From the NCBI RefSeq assembly GCF_047219225.1, contig NZ_CP178208.1, forward strand, positions 124,001 through 188,000: 64,000 nucleotides of DNA, in the 5' to 3' direction. Source of the DNA: IMCC45349 sp047219225 (GTDB lineage: Bacteria; Bacteroidota; Bacteroidia; Flavobacteriales; Flavobacteriaceae). The position numbers and the translations under genes were made by a program. The notes below the pieces were generated by a model. It saw only the letters and a program-made list of their open reading frames with translations. It was not told the DNA's origin and made no database searches. Shown here one piece after another: positions 26,984 through 36,410 of this stretch; position 1 is the first letter of the stretch; each line of letters begins with the position of its first letter.

Positions 26984-27643
26984 ATGGAAGCCGATGAATT
27001 AAAAAAAATATTAGCCGCTTATAATACAAAACTAGACGAAAAATTAAGTTTAAATGTAACGTCTTTAAAAAGCATCAATTTAGATAAATCAAAAAAGAGC
27101 ACACAAAGCATTCTGAAATACAGAATTGCTGAAATTGTAGTTTTTTCTTTATTAGCACTGTTTATGGGAAGTTACATCGCAACAAACTGGAGTCAAACAC
27201 ATTTAGCTTTGAGTGGAATTATTGTTGGTGTTTTTACATTAATTGCATTAGCAGGTAGTATTGGACAAGTTACGTTATTACAACAAATTGATTTTACTAA
27301 ACCAATAGTTGATATTAGAAAAAAGATAGAGTTAGTAAACACACATGGACTAATTTTTTTAAAATTAATGTTTCTGTCAACACCAATTTGGTGGTCTTAT
27401 GTTGTTGTTGGAAGCGATTATTTATTCAACATTGATTTATATAGTAATATGGATGCTGATTTTGTTTTAAAATATCTAATGATTAATTCATTACTAATTA
27501 TTCCAATGGTCTGGTTTTTAAATAAATTAACCTATAAAAACCTACATGTTAAATGGATAAGAAAAACTATAGGATTCTTTGCTGGAACAAAAACAATGAA
27601 AGCTTTAGAATTTTTAAAAGATATTGAGGAGTTTGAAAGATAA
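26984..27643 (+). CDS. membrane protein, candidate anti-sigma factor
   Basis: 219 residues. A soluble N-terminal part of about 45 residues (MEADELKKILAAYNTKLDEK...) is followed by about four membrane helices (48-68, 75-97, 120-145, 160-182) and a short cytoplasmic tail. Its position, 4 bases after the ECF sigma gene, and the cytoplasmic N-terminal region fit an anti-sigma factor. It has no zinc-binding HxxxCxxC motif and no FecR-like domain, so the family is not one I recognise. Confidence 0.65.
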   Translation: MEADELKKILAAYNTKLDEKLSLNVTSLKSINLDKSKKSTQSILKYRIAEIVVFSLLALFMGSYIATNWSQTHLALSGIIVGVFTLIALAGSIGQVTLLQQIDFTKPIVDIRKKIELVNTHGLIFLKLMFLSTPIWWSYVVVGSDYLFNIDLYSNMDADFVLKYLMINSLLIIPMVWFLNKLTYKNLHVKWIRKTIGFFAGTKTMKALEFLKDIEEFER

Positions 27644-27767
27644 ATATCATCTTTATCAAGAAAAAAACGAACAGTTAATTTTGTATATGTTTAATTAATT
27701 TTACTTACTTAAATCTTACAAAAACACGTTAACAATAATCAATCAAAAATATTTAATCACATAACTC

Positions 27768-28766
27768 ATGAAATACATCATAGTTTTTCTTATTGCCATT
27801 TTTACAACTATCAAAGGTCATACTCAAAACACTTCCGAGTATTCTAAATTAATAAAAGAAGGTTGGCAACTTTGTCTTGACAAAGATTACAAAGGATCGG
27901 CCGAACTTTATGAAAAAGCATTTAAAATAAGACAAGACATATCACTTAATGATAGATATAATGCTTCTTGTATTTATGCTTTGGCTAATAACATAGATAT
28001 GGCTTTTAAGCACTTGTTTATTATTGCCAATGAATTGAAGTGGACAGACCATAATCATTTAATTAATGATACTGATTTAAATAATTTGCATAATGATAAT
28101 AGATGGCAAAAATTAAGTAAGCTAATTTTGAAAAACAAAGCTGAGGAAGAAGCACTTTTTGATAAGGAACTAGTAGCAGTTTTAGATCAAATCTATTTTG
28201 ATGATCAAAGTACACGAAACCAAATACGCTCTACTGAAGAACAATACGGAAGGAAATCCAAAGAAATGGATAACCTATGGCAAGATATTCTTAAAAGGGA
28301 TTCTATAAACCTGGTTAAAGTAAATAAAATTATAGCAGAATATGGATGGCCAGATAAGGAGCTAATAGGAAAAAGAGGTACTTCAACCTTATTCTTAGTT
28401 ATACAACATGCCGACCAAAATACTCAGGAAAAGTATATGCCTATCATAACAAAGGCCATGGAAGAAGAAAATTTGCCGAAGCGCCAATACGCTATGTTTT
28501 ACGACCGTTTGCTTTTAAGACAAGGAAAAAGACAAATATATGGAACGCAATTGGCCATGAGTAAAGAGCGCAAAACTCCTTATGTATTACCGCTTGAAGA
28601 CCCTAAAAATGTAGATAAAAGAAGAGCTGAAATGGGTTTAAATTCTATGCAGGAAAATTTAAATAGATGGAACATCACGTGGAATATTGAAGAATATATA
28701 AAGTCCTTACCTGCAATCGAAGCAAAAGAAAAAGAATTAAATAGTAAACATAAAAAAGCGAATTAG
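27768..28766 (+). CDS. DUF6624 domain exported protein
   Basis: 332 residues with a signal peptide ending GHTQ near residue 20. The N-terminal part (LIKEGWQLCLDKDYKGSAELYEKAFKI) looks like one or two TPR-type helices; the C-terminal half (VNKIIAEYGWPDKELIGKRGTS..., FLVIQHADQNTQEKYMP, RQGKRQIYGTQ) matches DUF6624, found in many secreted Bacteroidota proteins of unknown role. It appears to be a single-gene unit with no terminator that I can see. Confidence 0.72.
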   Translation: MKYIIVFLIAIFTTIKGHTQNTSEYSKLIKEGWQLCLDKDYKGSAELYEKAFKIRQDISLNDRYNASCIYALANNIDMAFKHLFIIANELKWTDHNHLINDTDLNNLHNDNRWQKLSKLILKNKAEEEALFDKELVAVLDQIYFDDQSTRNQIRSTEEQYGRKSKEMDNLWQDILKRDSINLVKVNKIIAEYGWPDKELIGKRGTSTLFLVIQHADQNTQEKYMPIITKAMEEENLPKRQYAMFYDRLLLRQGKRQIYGTQLAMSKERKTPYVLPLEDPKNVDKRRAEMGLNSMQENLNRWNITWNIEEYIKSLPAIEAKEKELNSKHKKAN

Positions 28767-28905
28767 TTTAGGTCAATCTATCACTAATATTTGATAGAAA
28801 TATTTAGTGGCTCTCTCCTACTTTTAATAATTCTCAATGATTTTTTATTTAGCTAGTATTTGCTAAATTAGTTGTATTAATACGTAACGAAATCATACAC
28901 AAAAT

Positions 28906-28920
28906 CGTTGCTCACAACTA
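28906..28920 (+). repeat. boundary-like motif CGTTGCTCACAACTA before a hypothetical gene
   Basis: CGTTGCTCACAA at 28906-28917 aligns, with one inserted and one deleted base, to CGTTAGCTACAA at 24257. It sits directly against the ATG at 28920. A weak match taken alone. Confidence 0.25.
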
Positions 28921-29813
28921 TGAAAAAAATACTTCTAATACTTCTCATTTTCAATTTCCAATTTGGTTTTTCACAAAACGAGAAACTTTTTGACAGATTG
29001 AATGCTATTAACAATAGTGGTACTATATTTTATAATGTAGATGGAATTGATTTTACATCACAAACAATTTTTTCTGATTTTAATGATAAAAATCTTAAAA
29101 AGGCTTATCGAAAATACAAAATCAAAAAAACTGATATTAAAGAAACTGATAAGGAATTAAACTTTGAAAATTATAAAGTAGTTAAACGAGAGCAACTTGA
29201 TAACAATCTATCCTCAGTTAGTGTTAACTACTTTGTTAAAAATAAAGACAATCGAATTTCCATTTTCTGGTTTGGCTATTACAATAAAAGTAACTCAGAA
29301 TTTGAAAGAAAAATGATTGAGTTAATTTTAAATAATGAAGTTCCAAAAAATTGTTTTAGCTCTTTAAAAACTAACGAAGTGAATTTTGCTGGACGAAAAA
29401 TTGAATTAGGTGGTAATTGTAATTGGATGAATATAAATAACATTCAATGTCCTTATAATGGACAAATAAATTGGTCTGTACACAAAACTAAAGAAAGTGC
29501 AGATTTATCAATACAAAACCAATTAAAAGCTACTAAAACAAAAAATGGCGGAAAGGTTGAATCGGAAGAAGAGGTTGAAATCATTTTTGAAGGAGTTCCA
29601 ACAACAGCAAAAAAGGTATATTATGATTTTACAGGAGTAACTTCTCTATTGGTATCCATGTCTGGCGGGAAAAATTTGACTATTTATTATGTTTCAGAAA
29701 AAATACGTGATAATTACGTTAGTTGCGTATTGAGTTTTTGGAATAACGATAATATTGGTTCTAGCGGATTAACACCATTACTTGAAGAAGTAATGGCTAT
29801 TAAAGACAATTAA
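28920..29813 (+). CDS. hypothetical exported protein
   Basis: 297 residues from ATG at 28920; a TTG 12 bases upstream is the alternative start but would put residues before the signal peptide (MKKILLILLIFNFQFGFSQ). No domain is recognised. The body is mixed alpha/beta with a central Asn/Lys-rich section (YRKYKIKKTDIKETDK) and two Cys in CNWMNINNIQC near residue 170. It ends 4 bases before the VOC gene, suggesting co-transcription. Confidence 0.65.
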   Translation: MKKILLILLIFNFQFGFSQNEKLFDRLNAINNSGTIFYNVDGIDFTSQTIFSDFNDKNLKKAYRKYKIKKTDIKETDKELNFENYKVVKREQLDNNLSSVSVNYFVKNKDNRISIFWFGYYNKSNSEFERKMIELILNNEVPKNCFSSLKTNEVNFAGRKIELGGNCNWMNINNIQCPYNGQINWSVHKTKESADLSIQNQLKATKTKNGGKVESEEEVEIIFEGVPTTAKKVYYDFTGVTSLLVSMSGGKNLTIYYVSEKIRDNYVSCVLSFWNNDNIGSSGLTPLLEEVMAIKDN

Positions 29814-29817
29814 AAGT

Positions 29818-30246
29818 ATGAAAACAACAACATTTCTAACATTTGTAGGTGACCAATGTGGTAAGGCTGAAGAAGCCATAAACTTTTATACTTCCATATT
29901 TCCAAACTCAAAAATTAAAAGCATAAAAAAATACTTAAAAGGAGAATCAGGAGGAACACCAGAGCTAATTAAATATGGAGAATTTACTTTAAATGGCACT
30001 GAATATATGGTTTCAGAAAGTAATTATAACCATGCTTGGTCATTTTCGCCTGCTGTATCAATTTTTATAAGCGATAATTCTGAAAATATGATACAAAACC
30101 TTTTTAATAAGCTTTCTTCAAATGGTGGTCAAGTAATGGTTCCGCTTGATAATTACAAAGGAGAAGGCGATTACGGATTTGGTGAAAAATTTGGATGGTG
30201 TGAGGATAAATATGGCATTTCTTGGCAATTTGTTATTACTGAATAG
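29818..30246 (+). CDS. VOC family (PhnB-like) protein
   Basis: 142 residues of the PhnB/3-demethylubiquinone methyltransferase-like VOC fold: FLTFVGDQCGKAEEAINFYTSIFP at the N-terminus, and the characteristic ending FGWCEDKYGISWQF. Members are dimeric cytoplasmic proteins with a metal-binding site; substrates are usually unknown. It lies 4 bases after the preceding hypothetical gene. Confidence 0.82.
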   Translation: MKTTTFLTFVGDQCGKAEEAINFYTSIFPNSKIKSIKKYLKGESGGTPELIKYGEFTLNGTEYMVSESNYNHAWSFSPAVSIFISDNSENMIQNLFNKLSSNGGQVMVPLDNYKGEGDYGFGEKFGWCEDKYGISWQFVITE

Positions 30247-30280
30247 ATATTTATTTAATTACCAAGCAATATACTAAACT

Positions 30281-30286
30281 GTTAGC
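30281..30286 (+). repeat. GTTAGC boundary-like hexamer before the GNAT gene
   Basis: GTTAGCCC at 30281-30288, 20 bases before the ATG of the acetyltransferase. It repeats the GTTAGC core seen at 24258. Short, so weak on its own. Confidence 0.2.
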
Positions 30287-30300
30287 CCTTATTAAAACAC

Positions 30301-30879
30301 ATGAATGCAAATAGAATACACATTAAGAACTTTCCCATATTAGAGACTAAAAGATTTGATTTAATTGAAATCAATGATTCTCACTTAGAAAATATTTTTG
30401 AATTATATAGCGATCAAAGAGTTACAAAATACTTTGATCTAATTCCACTAAAAAACAAATCGGAAGCACAAAGAGAAGTTGACTTTTATAGAAAACGTTT
30501 TATGGACAATATTGGAATTCGTTGGGGTATTGCTTTTAAAAACAAAACAGAAATAATAGGAACATTAGGTTATAATAAAGTAATTAAGGATCATAAAGGT
30601 AGGATTGGTTATGATTTACAATACAATTATTGGGGAAAAGGAATTATGTCTGAAGCTCTAGAAGCTATCGTTAATTATGGATTTGACAAACTAGAACTGA
30701 ACAGAATAGAAGCTGAAGTAATGCAAGATAATATTGGTTCAGAAAAGTTACTCACTAAGTTACAATTTCAAAAAGAAGGAATTTTAAAAAATTGGATGTA
30801 TTGGAATAATGATTTTTATGATATAACGATGTTTTCATTAATAAAATCTGATTATCAAAAAGCTAAAAACAGTTTTTAG
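30301..30879 (+). CDS. GNAT N-acetyltransferase, RimJ/RimL-like
   Basis: 192 residues. The fold is that of GNAT enzymes acting on ribosomal proteins or small molecules: ILETKRFDLIEI at the start, YDLQYNYWGKGIMSEAL (acetyl-CoA site, near residue 105), LNRIEAEVMQDNIGSEKLLTKLQF. It transfers an acetyl group from acetyl-CoA to an amine; the substrate is unknown. Isolated gene in the accessory stretch. Confidence 0.85.
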   Translation: MNANRIHIKNFPILETKRFDLIEINDSHLENIFELYSDQRVTKYFDLIPLKNKSEAQREVDFYRKRFMDNIGIRWGIAFKNKTEIIGTLGYNKVIKDHKGRIGYDLQYNYWGKGIMSEALEAIVNYGFDKLELNRIEAEVMQDNIGSEKLLTKLQFQKEGILKNWMYWNNDFYDITMFSLIKSDYQKAKNSF

Positions 30880-30959
30880 TATTTTGTTAACAAGAATATA
30901 CTATGAATAATTGTAGCTATGCATATATATTATCAATCAAAAAATTAAAAGTTTGAATT

Positions 30960-31880
30960 ATGAATAGAATACAACTTATTATAGTGCTTATATTCTCAAT
31001 TTCTTTGAGTGCCTGTAACACAAAAAAACAGCAAGCAGAAAATAGCGATTCAAAAGCAAAAGAGATCTCATATTTTGGACAAAAACCTCCAGGGTTAACT
31101 CCTGAAATTTTTGCTCCAGAAGTTGTTTCAGTAAGTGGAAGATATGAATATGCTGTTTCGTTTACTCCAAAAATGGATGAAATATATTTTTCTGGTAATA
31201 AAGAAGAAGAACCTCAAACTGTATATTTTTCAAAGCTAAAAGACGACAAATGGTCCACTCCAAAAAAAGCAAACTTTACAAAAGATACAAAAATTAATGA
31301 GTTAGAAGCTTTTGTAGACCCAAATGGTGAAAAGATTTTTTTCACTGCTTACGATTCCATTTTTTCTGACGAAAAAATATGGTATGTAAACCGTTTAGAG
31401 AACTCGTGGTCTGAAGCAAAAAAGCTTGATTCTCCAATTAATGACGATATTATTTTCTACTCAACAATTGCTAAAAATGGCGACTTGTTTTATACAAGTA
31501 TCTCAAATTGGAAAATGTACTATTCGCCAAATAAAAATGGTAAATACCCTGAAGTACATGAGGTTGGAATTGAATATGGAGGTCATGGGTTTATTTCGCC
31601 TTCGCAAGATTTTTTATTAGTAGATGGTAGGAAAGAAAATGATAAAACTAAAGATAGAGACATTCATGTTTGCTTTAAGAAAAAAGATGGTACATGGACA
31701 AAACCAATCAACCTTGGAAATACTGTAAATTCGGAATTCACCGAAACATGTCCTAGCCTAACTCCTGATGGTAAATATTTATTTTTCAGTAGATATAACG
31801 AAGAAGGAGGTATATCAAACATTTATTGGGTAAGTGCTGACGTTTTAAATAATGTAAGACCAATTGAACTAGATAAATAA
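30960..31880 (+). CDS. lipoprotein with WD40-like PD40 repeats
   Basis: 306 residues with a lipoprotein signal ending LSAC near residue 19. Several PD40/TolB-type beta-propeller blades are visible (FTPKMDEIYFSGNKEEEP, FVDPNGEKIFFTAYDS, LTPDGKYLFFSRYNEEGG). Proteins of this kind sit in the periplasm or outer membrane and bind partners. A gene for a further small lipoprotein follows after 26 bases. Confidence 0.82.
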   Translation: MNRIQLIIVLIFSISLSACNTKKQQAENSDSKAKEISYFGQKPPGLTPEIFAPEVVSVSGRYEYAVSFTPKMDEIYFSGNKEEEPQTVYFSKLKDDKWSTPKKANFTKDTKINELEAFVDPNGEKIFFTAYDSIFSDEKIWYVNRLENSWSEAKKLDSPINDDIIFYSTIAKNGDLFYTSISNWKMYYSPNKNGKYPEVHEVGIEYGGHGFISPSQDFLLVDGRKENDKTKDRDIHVCFKKKDGTWTKPINLGNTVNSEFTETCPSLTPDGKYLFFSRYNEEGGISNIYWVSADVLNNVRPIELDK

Positions 31881-31906
31881 TAAATTCCAAAATGAAACCT
31901 ACAACA

Positions 31907-32392
31907 ATGAAAAAACTAAATTTTATTTTAAGCTTATCTTTATTATTAATTTTATCTGGATGTAGTTCAGATGATGATAACAACAATACACCAACTAATG
32001 GAACACTTATTTTTGGTTGGTTTGCCGATTCAAGTTGCTCTGGCGACTGTTCTACTATTTATAGAATAGATACTGAAAACGTCTACAGAGATATTGACTA
32101 CAATTATCCTGAAAACACATTTTTTAATGGTAATTTTCAACTAATGAATAATGCAAGTCATCAAGATTTTGAAGTATTGATAACTGAATTGCCTAATGCA
32201 ATATTTGATGAGCCAAATGGATATTTAGATTGTACCAATTGCACTGATGAACAAGGAGGTTTTTATTTAGAATATCAAGAAAATACTGGTTTTCATAAAT
32301 CTTGGCGTTTTAGAAATGCTGTTTATCCAGATTATATGGAAAACTATAGAAGCCTTTTAATTGACAAATTAGCAGAACTAAATAGCCTTTAA
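31907..32392 (+). CDS. small Cys-containing lipoprotein
   Basis: 161 residues from ATG at 31907, chosen because MKKLNFILSLSLLLILSGC is a normal lipoprotein signal; an ATG 15 bases upstream is possible. After a polyAsp/Asn linker (SSDDDNNNTPTN) come four Cys residues in CSGDCS and CTNCT, which could form disulfides, and a mixed beta region. No family is recognised. Positioned after the PD40 lipoprotein gene. Confidence 0.7.
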   Translation: MKKLNFILSLSLLLILSGCSSDDDNNNTPTNGTLIFGWFADSSCSGDCSTIYRIDTENVYRDIDYNYPENTFFNGNFQLMNNASHQDFEVLITELPNAIFDEPNGYLDCTNCTDEQGGFYLEYQENTGFHKSWRFRNAVYPDYMENYRSLLIDKLAELNSL

Positions 32393-32435
32393 AAACTCAT
32401 AGCCATTTTTACCAACAATCTAAAAAAAGTAACTG

Positions 32436-32870
32436 ATGAACACTAAATCAATTTTAAGCTTAATTGCTATCGCTTTAATAGTTGTTTCATGTGGTACAAA
32501 AAGACATTTCGTAAAAAACGAAAATGGTAAAGTAATAGATAAAAGATTAGTTGGAGTTTGGAAAGGCAATGAATCTGGTAACTTAATTGAAGGTATGTCA
32601 TCTCAATGGAAGATGACTCGTAATTTAGATGGCACTTTTATTCTTGTATATAAAGCTGAATTAGATGGCGAAATTATAGAAGGAACAGAAAAAGGAAATT
32701 GGTGGATAGAAGATGGTTTATTTTATGAATACCATGATGTTTCTGGTGGAACTGACATCTATAACTATGAGGTTTTAAATAGAAAGCAAATAAGGTTTAA
32801 AGCCAAAGAAATGGCTATTGATGTGGTTAATAAAAACTATGAATTTGTTGATACAAAAGTCACTAAATAA
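32436..32870 (+). CDS. lipocalin-like lipoprotein
   Basis: 144 residues, lipoprotein signal ending IVVSC near residue 19. The mature part (LVGVWKGNESG..., DGTFILVYKAELDGEIIEG, GNWWIEDGLFYEYHDVSGG, YNYEVLNRKQIRFK) has the layout of small lipocalin-like beta barrels. The motif GxWxG near the start supports this. The ligand is unknown. Part of the same run of small lipoprotein genes. Confidence 0.65.
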   Translation: MNTKSILSLIAIALIVVSCGTKRHFVKNENGKVIDKRLVGVWKGNESGNLIEGMSSQWKMTRNLDGTFILVYKAELDGEIIEGTEKGNWWIEDGLFYEYHDVSGGTDIYNYEVLNRKQIRFKAKEMAIDVVNKNYEFVDTKVTK

Positions 32871-32907
32871 TATTAGAGTTAATTTATAGATTTTTCAGAT
32901 TAAAAAT

Positions 32908-33303
32908 ATGGGTATAATCTTACTACCTTTAATTCTTGGAGCTTTAATTATAGGACTAACTTCTTTAGGAAAGTTAACTATACTAAATAGAAAGAAACAA
33001 ATTAAAGCAAAAGAAATACTGTTTGGGTTAATTACTTCAATAAGCCTTTTTGTAATGATTTGTTTAAGTTATATTATAGAAGGGAAAGCTCTAGCCTTAA
33101 GTCCAGCTTTTAGAATACCAATTTACATGATTTTCATTCCTTTTATTTTTCATATTACAATTGCTTATAGTAAAAGTCCAAAACTAACTTATATCTCCAA
33201 AATTATTCTAATCAGTATAGTTTTTACCACTACTATTGGAGTTATCTTTCATAATTCTATCCTAGGTTTAATAGATCTTTTAGGAATTGAAAAATATTAT
33301 TAA
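32908..33303 (+). CDS. four-helix membrane protein
   Basis: 131 residues with four membrane helices (about 3-23, 36-58, 70-90, 98-122). The loops are short and no motif is recognised. The gene is followed within 25 bases by a bidirectional terminator. No clue to function beyond the envelope setting. Confidence 0.62.
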   Translation: MGIILLPLILGALIIGLTSLGKLTILNRKKQIKAKEILFGLITSISLFVMICLSYIIEGKALALSPAFRIPIYMIFIPFIFHITIAYSKSPKLTYISKIILISIVFTTTIGVIFHNSILGLIDLLGIEKYY

Positions 33304-33325
33304 AAAATATAACCTAAAAGCATAA

Positions 33326-33359
33326 AAAAATCGCCTAAACTTTCATTTAGGCGATTTTT
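33326..33359. terminator. bidirectional intrinsic terminator
   Basis: AAAAATCGCCTAAA / TTTAGGCGATTTTT, a perfect 14-base stem with loop CTTTCA, between the converging membrane protein and DUF2911 genes. Confidence 0.92.
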
Positions 33360-33384
33360 AAGTTTTATAAAAAACGTATGCTTA

Positions 33385-34227
33385 TTATTTCGTCCATTCA
33401 GCAATAGACTCTTTATTCATTTTTACGTAATCAGCATTTCCAGCTTTTTCAGCTTTTGCTAACGATTCTTTTGCTAAAGCAATAGCTCCTTTTTTATCGC
33501 CTGCAGCTGCATAAATTAAAGACTGTTGTCTTAACTGCCAAAATCTTGGGTTGTCTGTCATACTCATAGCTTTATCAATCCATTCTTTTGCTTGAGCAGC
33601 ATCTTTACCTTCACTCATGTAATAAGTTGCAGCAGCATAATAATCTCTAAACCCAGGACCATTCATTACTCTTTCAATGTTTGCAGATACCATTTTATCA
33701 GTAGGTACTTTAAACTCAACACCTACATAAGCTTTTTCCCATAACATACCAATAACAGCGCTGTTACTTGTTACATCATCAAAAGAAATTGTAAATGATT
33801 GAATATCCATTGGCATAGGGATTACATCAGCCATAACTTTAGCAGCTACTTTTGTAGCATCTAATTCAGCTGGTGCTCCACCTGCATTATATTCTGTATA
33901 AAAAACTACTTCCCACTTATCGGCTTGTGGAATTGTTAAAATTGCATACGAACCTGCTTTTACCTCAGTTCCACCAATTGTTACATCGTCACTAAACGTA
34001 ACTTTAGTTCTCATATTTGCACCTGTTCTCCAAACTTTTCCATAAGGCACTAAATCGCCAAAAATTGTACGTCCTCTCATAGATGGTCTTGAATACTCAA
34101 CAGACACATCTGTTAAACCTACTTTTTGCTCAACTTTTGCCGCTGGACTTGGAGCTGGTGTTTCAATTTGCGCATTTACAGAAAACCCTAATGCTACTAC
34201 AAATGCACTTAAAATTAATTTCTTCAT
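33385..34227 (-). CDS. DUF2911 family exported protein
   Basis: 280 residues from ATG at 34227, chosen because the signal peptide MKKLILSAFVVALGFSVNAQ starts there; an upstream in-frame ATG at 34263 adds an unlikely leader. The DUF2911 signature is plain (VEYSRPSMRGRTIFGDLVPYGKVWRTGAN, then ELKAGSYAILTIP-like sequence near residue 85). The C-terminus (about 205-280) carries a tetratricopeptide-like region. The family is periplasmic and uncharacterised. Confidence 0.9.
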   Translation of the reverse strand: MKKLILSAFVVALGFSVNAQIETPAPSPAAKVEQKVGLTDVSVEYSRPSMRGRTIFGDLVPYGKVWRTGANMRTKVTFSDDVTIGGTEVKAGSYAILTIPQADKWEVVFYTEYNAGGAPAELDATKVAAKVMADVIPMPMDIQSFTISFDDVTSNSAVIGMLWEKAYVGVEFKVPTDKMVSANIERVMNGPGFRDYYAAATYYMSEGKDAAQAKEWIDKAMSMTDNPRFWQLRQQSLIYAAAGDKKGAIALAKESLAKAEKAGNADYVKMNKESIAEWTK

Positions 34228-34361
34228 ATCGATTGGTTTTAAATTGTTAGTTAATAAGGTCAACTAAATTAATTAATCCTTACAGCTTTATTGTTAACAA
34301 AAACATAAAAATGCCTGCTTTTGCTTGTTTAATGTAGGTTTTAACCTAGATAACCTCTCTA

Positions 34362-35411
34362 CTAGTTAGTTACTCCTTTAAAATACTTTTTTCGTAACCA
34401 AAATGATACTCTAACCAATAGTATTAAAGCTGGTACTTCAACCAAAGGTCCTATTACACCTGCAAAAGCTTGACCAGAATTTAAACCAAAAACTGCAATT
34501 GCTACAGCTATTGCTAACTCAAAGTTATTACCTGCTGCAGTAAAAGCAACTGATGCTGTTTTATCGTAAGTAGCTCCCATTGCTTTAGTAAAAAAGAAAC
34601 CTATAATAAACATTAATCCAAAATAAACTAAAAGTGGTACTGCAATTATTAGTACATCAAAAGGAATTTCTACAATTAATTCGCCTTTTAAAGAAAACAT
34701 AATTACAATAGTAAATAATAATGCTATTAAGGTTAATGGTGAAATAGTTGGAATAAACTTATTATTATACCACTCCTCACCTTTTAGCTTCACTAAAACT
34801 AAACGACTTAAAATACCTAAAGCAAATGGAATTCCTAAATAAATAGCTACACTTTCTGCTATAGTGCCAATAGATATATCAACAATAGCACCTTCAAAAC
34901 CAAAATAAGGAGGTAAAACAGTTATAAATAACCACGCATAAAAACTATAAGCAAACACTTGAAAAATGCTATTTAAAGCAACCAAACCAGCACCATACTC
35001 GCTACTACCATCTGCTAAATCATTCCATACCAAAACCATTGCAATACACCTTGCTAATCCAATTAGTATCAATCCAACCATATATTCTGGATAATCACGT
35101 AAAAATGTAATTGCCAAAACAAACATTAATACTGGTCCTATTATCCAGTTAAGGATAAGCGAAATAGATAATATTTTTGTGTTTCTAAAAACCTGAGGTA
35201 ATAACGCATAATTTACTTTTGCTAAAGGAGGATACATCATCAATATTAACCCTATAGCAATAGGCACATTAGTAGTTCCACTATTAAAGCTATTAATAAA
35301 ATCTGGAAATGTAGGTGAAAAATATCCAATTGCAACACCTAGAGCCATGGCAATAAAAATCCATAACGTTAAATAACTATCTAGAAAACTAAGTTTTTTG
35401 TTAGATACCAT
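34362..35411 (-). CDS. acr3: ACR3-family arsenite efflux pump
   Basis: 349 residues with ten membrane helices. The conserved Cys of ACR3 pumps is in GLARCIAMVLVWNDLADG near residue 120; PEYMVGLILIG and NNFELAIAVAIAVFG (near residue 295) are typical. It expels arsenite from the cytoplasm using the proton-motive force. It lies 2 bases after the arsenate reductase gene in the same operon. Confidence 0.93.
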   Translation of the reverse strand: MVSNKKLSFLDSYLTLWIFIAMALGVAIGYFSPTFPDFINSFNSGTTNVPIAIGLILMMYPPLAKVNYALLPQVFRNTKILSISLILNWIIGPVLMFVLAITFLRDYPEYMVGLILIGLARCIAMVLVWNDLADGSSEYGAGLVALNSIFQVFAYSFYAWLFITVLPPYFGFEGAIVDISIGTIAESVAIYLGIPFALGILSRLVLVKLKGEEWYNNKFIPTISPLTLIALLFTIVIMFSLKGELIVEIPFDVLIIAVPLLVYFGLMFIIGFFFTKAMGATYDKTASVAFTAAGNNFELAIAVAIAVFGLNSGQAFAGVIGPLVEVPALILLVRVSFWLRKKYFKGVTN

Positions 35412-35413
35412 AT

Positions 35414-36031
35414 CTAAAATTTAATTTGTGAAAAAACGTAAAACATTTCAGAAGCAATTTGTAAACTGCGTTCTTGATATTTTTCAGCTTGTTGTGGTGT
35501 ATTATCAAAAGCCTTAGGATCATCAAAAGTAATTGGTACTCTTTTTTCTGCTCCTGAAATAAAAGGGCAGCCTCCATCGGCTTGAGAGCAAGTCATAACT
35601 GCAGCAAAACCAAAGGATGGATTAAAAACATCGTCGTATGTTTTTGAAAACCCTATAATTGGATGTGCATTTTCGGCATATTTAATACTATAAATAGGGT
35701 TATTCCCTTCTGATATTGTATTAATTTGAAATCCAGTGTTAGTTAAAGTTTCTGCAACCATTGGGAATAAAGCAGTAGCTTCAGTTCCTCCAGAATAACA
35801 AAACACATTCTCTAACCTAAAATAGTAAGCTATAGTTTGTGCCCAAATTTGTGACAAATGACTTCTACGTGAGTTATGTGTACAAATAAAGTTGATGTTA
35901 ATCGGTTCTTTTTTATCACTCTTTTCTTGTATATAAGCTACAAGTGGCTGTAATACTTCCTTACGTTCAATTGAAACCTCTTGGGCATCTAATTGAGAAA
36001 TTAAGCTTTCAATAGCTGTGAAAGTCTTCAT
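35414..36031 (-). CDS. arsenate reductase-like low-molecular-weight phosphatase
   Basis: 205 residues. The phosphatase loop is FICTHNSRRSHLSQIWAQ near residue 49 (C-x5-R), with a second Cys pair in CSQADGGCPF near residue 150 that fits the reducing cysteines of LMWP-type ArsC. It reduces arsenate to arsenite for export by the ACR3 pump. The longer N-terminal part is normal for Bacteroidota. The ArsR gene lies 29 bases upstream. Confidence 0.88.
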   Translation of the reverse strand: MKTFTAIESLISQLDAQEVSIERKEVLQPLVAYIQEKSDKKEPININFICTHNSRRSHLSQIWAQTIAYYFRLENVFCYSGGTEATALFPMVAETLTNTGFQINTISEGNNPIYSIKYAENAHPIIGFSKTYDDVFNPSFGFAAVMTCSQADGGCPFISGAEKRVPITFDDPKAFDNTPQQAEKYQERSLQIASEMFYVFSQIKF

Positions 36032-36060
36032 ACTACTAATTTTTATATTATTTAATTATG

Positions 36061-36393
36061 CTAACAGCAATTACTTTGTGCTGTAATATCTTGATCTAAA
36101 AATGATAATAACTGTGTTTTCATCTGCTTCCAATTATCAGTTTCTATACAATAACATACACTTGTACCCTCAACATTTCCTTTTATTAAACCTAAGTATT
36201 TAAGTTCTTTAAGATGTTGTGATATGGTTGGTTGTGCTAAACCAATCTCCTTAACCAAATCACCACAAACACAAGTGTCTTTTTTAAATAAATGTTGCAA
36301 AATTGCTACACGAGCTGGATGTCCAAAAGCCTTAGCAAATGTTGCTATTGTGTTTTGCTCTTCTGTAAAAATTTCTGTTTTTGATAACCCCAT
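36061..36393 (-). CDS. arsR: ArsR-family metalloregulator
   Basis: 110 residues with a winged helix (ILQHLFKKDTCVCGDLVKEIGLAQPTISQHLKELKYLGLIKG). The arsenic site is CVC near residue 41-43 (ELCVC type), and the C-terminus ends SNCC with two further Cys. It should repress its own operon and release DNA when arsenite binds. An imperfect palindrome lies 18 bases before the start. Confidence 0.92.
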   Translation of the reverse strand: MGLSKTEIFTEEQNTIATFAKAFGHPARVAILQHLFKKDTCVCGDLVKEIGLAQPTISQHLKELKYLGLIKGNVEGTSVCYCIETDNWKQMKTQLLSFLDQDITAQSNCC

Positions 36394-36410
36394 AATTTCT
36401 TTTAATTACT

